Shown here piece by piece: positions 60,239-64,000 of a stretch of DNA of 64,000 nt. Source of the stretch: QHXM01 sp963697975 (GTDB lineage: Bacteria > Acidobacteriota > Blastocatellia > Pyrinomonadales > Pyrinomonadaceae). How positions within the stretch are numbered: position 1 is the first letter of the stretch; every line of letters starts with the position of its first letter. A program made the position numbers and the translations under genes. The notes under the pieces are model-generated. The model was not told the origin of the DNA, ran no database searches, and worked only from the letters and a program-made list of their open reading frames with translations. The stretch covers positions 992,001 to 1,056,000 of the forward strand of contig OY969111.1 in assembly GCA_963697975.1 (NCBI GenBank). Reading direction: 5' to 3'.

Positions 60239-61447
60239 ATGAAAACCCGTTTTCTGTTAATCGTCTTAGCCGTCGCCGTCACCATCATATTTTCGGGCAA
60301 CTGCGCGAACGCGCAGGAAGCGCAGGGCAGCGCGTTGGCAGCGCAATCGTCTCAAGAGGCAACCAGTGCCGACTTCGATACCGACCGCTGGCAGATAACA
60401 GACACGAAGGCGAGAAAAGAAGAGCATCTCGGTCGAAAGAGCCTGTACCTCAAATCGGGATATGCTTCATTGAAAGATGTCGTCTTCGAGAATGGTGTCA
60501 TCGAAGTGGACATCGCCGCCCCGAATCTTGCATCGTTCGTCGGGATTGTCTTCCGCTTCGAGAATGCAGGCGATCACGAGATAGTTTATTTTCGCCCGCA
60601 CAAGAGCGGGCTTGAAGACGCCGTGCAGTACACCCCTTCCTTTAATGGCGCGGCTGCATGGCAGTTGTACAGCGGCCCCGGCTTCACCGCCGCAGTCGAG
60701 ATTCCCAAAGAGCAATGGGTTCACGCGCGCATAGAGATTTCAGGACTCGGCGGAAAAGTCTATTTCAACAACTCGGACAAACCTGTGCTCGTCATAGAGG
60801 ATTTGAAGCGCGGGCACAGTCGCGGCTCTGTCGGACTATGGGGCGGGGCGAACGGCGGGCACTTCTCAAACTTCACTTACAAGGTCGCTCCCGTGAGCGA
60901 GCGCGTTGAAAGAGAAAAGTCGCCTGTGGCCTCCGGGATATTGGCGAAGTGGGAATTATCCGAAGTGTTCGATTCGGCGCAGAAAGACCCGGAAGCGATT
61001 CCCTCCGCAGCGGAACTGAAAGCGATGAAGTGGGAGACGGTCGGCATCGAGCCGCCCGGCATGTTGGTCATCAGCCGCTATCGCAGAAGCGCAGCCACCG
61101 TGCCATTATTTTCTAATCCTTCTGAACGAACCGGGAAACGCGAAGGCAGAAAAGTCGTCTTCGCGCGAACCACCATTTATTCCGACCGCGATCAAATCAA
61201 AAGGATGTCGCTTGGGTACAGCGATGAAGTGACGGTCTTTTTGAATTCGAGGCCGGTGTTTACCGGAAGGAGCGCGTTTCGCTACCGCGATCCCGGTTTT
61301 CTGGGAATCATGGATGTTGAAAACGACGCTCTTTATCTCGACCTGAAAAAAGGGCGCAATGAAATCGTCCTCGGTCTGGCTGATTATTTCGGCGGCTGGG
61401 GATTCATCTGCCGCATTGAAGATATGCGTGGAGTGAAGGTTGAGTAA
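60239..61447 (+). CDS. Exported LamG/DUF1080-like protein
   Basis: 402 residues with signal peptide (FLLIVLAVAVTIIFSGNCANA). Residues about 45-215 look like a concanavalin-type jelly roll: FENGVIEVDIAAPNLASFVGIVFR, EIVYFRPHKSG, EQWVHARIEISGLGGKVYFNN, and GSVGLWGGANGGHFSNFTY. This matches DUF1080/laminin-G-type sugar-binding folds. The C-terminal half (about 230-400) has a second beta-rich domain with VFARTTIYSDRDQIKRMSLGY. A carbohydrate-binding role is possible; no catalytic site was identified. Confidence 0.75.
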   Translation: MKTRFLLIVLAVAVTIIFSGNCANAQEAQGSALAAQSSQEATSADFDTDRWQITDTKARKEEHLGRKSLYLKSGYASLKDVVFENGVIEVDIAAPNLASFVGIVFRFENAGDHEIVYFRPHKSGLEDAVQYTPSFNGAAAWQLYSGPGFTAAVEIPKEQWVHARIEISGLGGKVYFNNSDKPVLVIEDLKRGHSRGSVGLWGGANGGHFSNFTYKVAPVSERVEREKSPVASGILAKWELSEVFDSAQKDPEAIPSAAELKAMKWETVGIEPPGMLVISRYRRSAATVPLFSNPSERTGKREGRKVVFARTTIYSDRDQIKRMSLGYSDEVTVFLNSRPVFTGRSAFRYRDPGFLGIMDVENDALYLDLKKGRNEIVLGLADYFGGWGFICRIEDMRGVKVE

Positions 61448-61503
61448 TTGCCGTTGTGCCGTGCGTCAGAGTCTACTCACACCTGAATCTCGGCGACGTA
61501 GAG

Positions 61504-61643
61504 ATTCACCACAGAGACGCAGAGGACACGGAGGCTGCACAGAGGAAAGCAATTTCAAATAACAGATCTGAAATCTCAAATTTGCTCTCTGTAATTTCTT
61601 ATCTCTGTGCCCCCTCTGCGCTCTCTGTGTCTCTGTGGTGAAC
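61504..61643. repeat. Inverted repeat H20 (CACAGAGAC type)
   Basis: The left arm starts TTCACCACAGAGACGCAGAG, the right arm ends CTGTGTCTCTGTGGTGAA. The loop is long and contains TCTGAAATCTCAAATTTGC. Elements of this CCACAGAGAC type occur in many bacterial phyla. It lies between convergent genes. Confidence 0.82.
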
Positions 61644-61714
61644 CGTCGTTCGCGTTATCTTCGAGAGGGAAAAGCCCTCAGACGAAACATCAAAGCATGA
61701 CTTGAGCCATCAAC

Positions 61715-62623
61715 TTAGCTCGCAGGCGCAGGCGGCATCGGATTCAAAAGATCGAGCACGACTTTCCACTTGCCGTCCGGTTGCCTCTTCCAGATTCTTA
61801 GATAATTCCCACTCTCCGCTTGTTTGCCGTCGCTGGCTTTTAATTCGTAACTGCCATAGCTATAGCCTAAATCTCCCGAGCGTGAAACCTCCGCCTTCGT
61901 CGGCTGCCATGTCAACAAACCGGGCTTCGCCGCCAGCATCGCGCGAGCCGCTTCCCTGCCGACAGCCGGGAACGCGCCCGTCCGAAAGAGGCGCACATCG
62001 GCTGCGAGGTAAGAGAGAAATGCATCAACCGTCGTTTTCGCCGCCAGGTGTTTCGAGAAATCATTTTCCAGCTTGACGAGCGCCACTCGCCCGGCTTCCG
62101 TGTCCGTTCCCAAATCTTTCTGTTTCTTCTTACCTTGATTGCCCGCCGGGGATGTCACTTCCGGCGCAGGCTCCGACGGCTTCGGGTTCGAGGTTCCGAG
62201 ATCAACCGCAACTTTCCATGCTCCGTTCGTCTGCCTCTTCCAGACCGTGACAAATTGTCCGTGCGCGACCGGCTGATCTTCCAGACTCTTCTCTCTGTAT
62301 TCCCAGGGGCCTGTGGTGTAACCCATCTCACCCGCGCTTGAGACATCCGCGAAGAGGGGCTGCCACGTCAATACCCCCGGCGTGGCTTTATGCTCCTCCA
62401 TCCACTTCTTCCCCGCGACCGGGCGCGGGCGAAACAGAATGGAATCGTCGGCCAGATTTTCAATGAACGCCGCCCGCGTCCCTTTATCGATAGACGCTCT
62501 GGCAAACCCACGCTCGGCCTCGACGAGCGAACGCAGATTAGCATCCCTGTCATCATTCCTCTGCGCCAGCCCGCTCGCAACGAGCACGCAGAGAAGCGGC
62601 AATATTGAAAGAAGTTTTCTCAT
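61715..62623 (-). CDS. Exported protein with two SnoaL/DUF4440-like domains
   Basis: 302 residues with signal peptide (LLSILPLLCVLVASGLA). Two similar NTF2-like domains (about 25-145 and 175-300): each has E-x-x-F helix starts (VEAERGFARASIDKG, LENDFSKHLAAKT), a WQP motif (LTWQPLFADVS, LTWQPTKAEVS), then GELGY or GDLGYSYGSY, and ends in IWKRQPDGKWKVVLDL. Clearly an internal duplication joined by a Pro/Lys linker. Enzymatic function is not predicted with confidence. Confidence 0.82.
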   Translation of the reverse strand: MRKLLSILPLLCVLVASGLAQRNDDRDANLRSLVEAERGFARASIDKGTRAAFIENLADDSILFRPRPVAGKKWMEEHKATPGVLTWQPLFADVSSAGEMGYTTGPWEYREKSLEDQPVAHGQFVTVWKRQTNGAWKVAVDLGTSNPKPSEPAPEVTSPAGNQGKKKQKDLGTDTEAGRVALVKLENDFSKHLAAKTTVDAFLSYLAADVRLFRTGAFPAVGREAARAMLAAKPGLLTWQPTKAEVSRSGDLGYSYGSYELKASDGKQAESGNYLRIWKRQPDGKWKVVLDLLNPMPPAPAS

Positions 62624-62645
62624 TCAAGACTCCTGCTCTGATTCA

Positions 62646-63317
62646 TCACTGTTCTTCGTCCGCCTGCGGTCTTTGATAATCCTGAATGTATTGAGGCAAC
62701 TCAATCCCCGCTCGCAAGCGCGGATCCGGGACGGCTTCGCCCGTCGCCAATCGCAGCGGCAGTTCGCCCGCCCAGACGGGAAGCTCGTAATCCTCTTCGT
62801 CGTCAACGGGTGGGCCGGTGCGTATCTTGGCCAAAGCTTCAACGAGCGAAACAGACAGCACCATCGTGGCGCGCAATTCGTTGCTGGTTGGCAGTCGCGA
62901 TTCTTCCCAGCGCCGACGCATGATGTGATCCGTGAACACATGCAAAGCTCTCATCTTCTCGTCTTCATCTTCCACGACGCGCGCCGTGCCGAAGATGACG
63001 ACAGACCTGTAGTTCATCGAATGATGAAAAGCAGACCTCGCCAGCACTAAAGCGTCAACCAGCGTCACGGTCACGCAAACGTCCAGACTCGTCCGCAAGG
63101 TCTTCAGCATCCGGCTCGCCGCCGAGCCGTGAATGTAGAGTTGGTCATTCAGCCGCCCGTAGCCTGTCGGGATGACGACCGGTCGATTATCAACGACAAA
63201 GCCCACGTGACAGATGAAACCTTCATCGAGGATTCGGTTGACGGTTTCGCGCTCGTAATTTCCTCGCTTGGGGAGACGCTTGACAGTTGTTCGCTCGGTC
63301 GGCTTGAAGTCTTCCAT
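62646..63317 (-). CDS. FMN-binding pyridoxamine 5'-phosphate oxidase-family protein
   Basis: About 223 residues from the ATG at 63317; an upstream extension overlaps the preceding gene and has no family match. A split-barrel flavin fold: FICHVGFVVDNRPVVIPTGYGR, YIHGSAASRM, RSVVIFGTARVV are typical of the NimA/PNPOx-like group. It lies eight bases behind the AhpD-like gene on the same strand, so an operon is likely. A redox or F420/FMN-linked detoxifying role is possible. The sub-family cannot be named. Confidence 0.88.
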   Translation of the reverse strand: MEDFKPTERTTVKRLPKRGNYERETVNRILDEGFICHVGFVVDNRPVVIPTGYGRLNDQLYIHGSAASRMLKTLRTSLDVCVTVTLVDALVLARSAFHHSMNYRSVVIFGTARVVEDEDEKMRALHVFTDHIMRRRWEESRLPTSNELRATMVLSVSLVEALAKIRTGPPVDDEEDYELPVWAGELPLRLATGEAVPDPRLRAGIELPQYIQDYQRPQADEEQ

Positions 63318-63324
63318 CTTCGGT

Positions 63325-63876
63325 TTACCTTTCCTCCGCACGCTTCCATAATTTCTGCGACGGCACGCGCAGCGCACGATTGAACTTACTCGAAGCGTTC
63401 TCCCACGCGATGATGGCCGTTAACTCCACAATCGCATCGTCGTCATAAATGGCGCGCACCCGCGCGAACAACTCGTCCGTGACCTCGCGTCCCGTCATCG
63501 TCATGCAATCGGCGTATTCAAGCGCGGCCCGCTCCGCCTCGTTGTAAAGCGGGCTGGTCGCATACTCAGGCAGCGCCATGATTTTCTCATCCGAGACGCC
63601 GAGTTCGCTGCTCACGGCAGCGTTGATGTCCTGTCAAAACTCGCAATGATTAATGGAAGCGACGCGCCGGTTGATTAATGCTTGCAGGCTGCCTTCAATC
63701 AAGCCTGACCCGTCAATGCCCGTCCACATCCCGCGCGCCCCGCGAAAGATCGTCGGGCGGCGCGCGTAAACGAGATGATTCAGAAGCGGCGCTCCCCACT
63801 TCTTCGTCTGGGCGTCGAAGACCTGTTTGACATAGCCGTTCGTCTCGCCGGGGTTGACTCCGTCAATGCGTGCCAT
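63325..63876 (-). CDS. AhpD-like (carboxymuconolactone decarboxylase family) protein, candidate selenoprotein
   Basis: 183 codons if the in-frame TGA (63634-63636 on the plus strand, read as codon 81) is decoded as selenocysteine. The first 80 residues and the following 102 are in one frame and read as a complete AhpD-like protein: MARIDGVNP start, RRVASINHCEF, then U81, QDINAAVSSELGVSDEKI, and a C-terminus with ELTAIIAWENASSKFNRAL. The family active site is CxxC and here becomes C78-E-F-U81. AGGAG lies at a good distance from the ATG at 63876. A hairpin after the TGA fits a bacterial SECIS. If not decoded, the gene is truncated at codon 80 and the rest is a broken half. Confidence 0.78.
63606..63636 (-). 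promoter_or_regulatory. Putative bacterial SECIS hairpin after in-frame TGA
   Basis: On the minus strand, TGA is followed after 11 bases by a 6-bp stem CGCTGC/GCAGCG with loop CGTGA. The distance from TGA to loop is 17 bases and the loop has G at position two. These agree with the pattern for bacterial SECIS elements. Confidence 0.5.
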
Positions 63877-63899
63877 TTCAGTCTCCTGGTCTGACCAAG

Positions 63900-64000
63900 T
63901 TAGCTTTTCGCGCCGTTCAACACGCGCACCGTTTGCCCCACCGCCAGCCGACCCGTCTGAATCACCCGCGCGTAGAGGCGCGATTCGCCGGGATGTTTTT
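63900..64000 (-). CDS. MOSC-domain protein, C-terminal fragment
   Basis: Only the last 33 residues are inside the window. The end HPGESRLYARVIQTGRLAVG continuing to QTVRVLNGAKS matches the C-terminus of MOSC (molybdenum cofactor sulfurase C-terminal) domains. Stop at 63900-63902. It lies just upstream of the AhpD-like gene on the same strand, with 23 bases between. Confidence 0.7.
   Translation of the reverse strand, partial: KHPGESRLYARVIQTGRLAVGQTVRVLNGAKS

Noticed and set aside
63325..63615. The half gene after TGA as an independent CDS or pseudogene
   Set aside because: The two halves are in one frame and join into a full family member with TGA exactly at a redox Cys; recoding is the simpler reading, though not proven.

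Overview
The window is high-GC, densely coded bacterial chromosome. Several features together suggest Acidobacteriota, most likely the class Blastocatellia: the lipid/isoprenoid cluster (ispG-rseP-dxr-cdsA-uppS), Rieske plus fused cytochrome b/c genes, HemQ, many paralogous secreted proteins of unknown function, Uma2, zinc-ribbon/proline-rich membrane proteins, and above all the many intergenic inverted repeats. This placement is inference; the window contains no 16S rRNA gene. No rRNA, CRISPR array or intact transposase gene was seen. Two tRNA-Arg genes (anticodons CCT and TCG) are present.

Layout. 1-4074 (+): tmk (5' end cut by the window edge), holB, a cyclase-family hydrolase, a histone-tail-like basic protein, and a response regulator carrying an ATPase domain. 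4080-13120 (mostly -): an exported protein, then ispG, rseP, dxr, cdsA, uppS, truA and pyrE, i.e. isoprenoid precursor, undecaprenyl carrier and phospholipid supply. 13173-25521: DnaQ-type exonuclease, two VTT membrane proteins, outer-membrane protein, aldehyde dehydrogenase, penicillin acylase, thpR, GerMN protein, stomatin-like protein, amidase and LysR regulator. 25585-27608: an AT-richer segment with transposon-like ends carrying a LysM protein and an HExxH protein. 27870-31976: succinate dehydrogenase genes sdhC-sdhA-(Uma2)-sdhB. 32265-36688: cyclase/TPR protein, coupled small membrane protein, degenerate histidine kinase-REC. 36772-47779: mdh, Smr protein, a tandem array of four zinc-ribbon proteins, TPR protein, HTH regulator with iterons, GGDEF/EAL protein, secreted repeat protein. 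48085-55786: tRNA-Arg, apt, acylphosphatase, a large secreted glycosidase-like protein, HemQ, Rieske, cytochrome b-c fusion and cytochrome c lipoprotein. 55869-64000: TonB-domain protein, YD-like protein, tRNA-Arg, DoxX, AraC, secreted proteins, PNPOx-like protein, an AhpD-like gene with an in-frame TGA (candidate selenoprotein), and the end of a MOSC protein.

Three observations deserve most attention. (1) At least sixteen intergenic hairpins have arms made of tandem heptamers (AGTCTGG, AATCGTA, GTGATAG, GTCAGTG, GATGAAC, GATGAGG types). Although the arm sequences differ, the loops are alike, the elements sit against gene ends, and every heptamer contains TGA on one strand, so a few tandem copies place a stop in all three frames. 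(2) Nucleotides 25585-27608 begin TGTCAGTTCGACCAT and end with its exact reverse complement, with arrays of 9-bp TTCGACCAT sites inside both ends, and they interrupt one of those hairpins. This looks like a non-autonomous element with Tn7/Tn5053-like ends. (3) The AhpD-like gene at the right edge has TGA exactly at the second position of its CxxC motif, followed at the right distance by a hairpin fitting the bacterial SECIS pattern.
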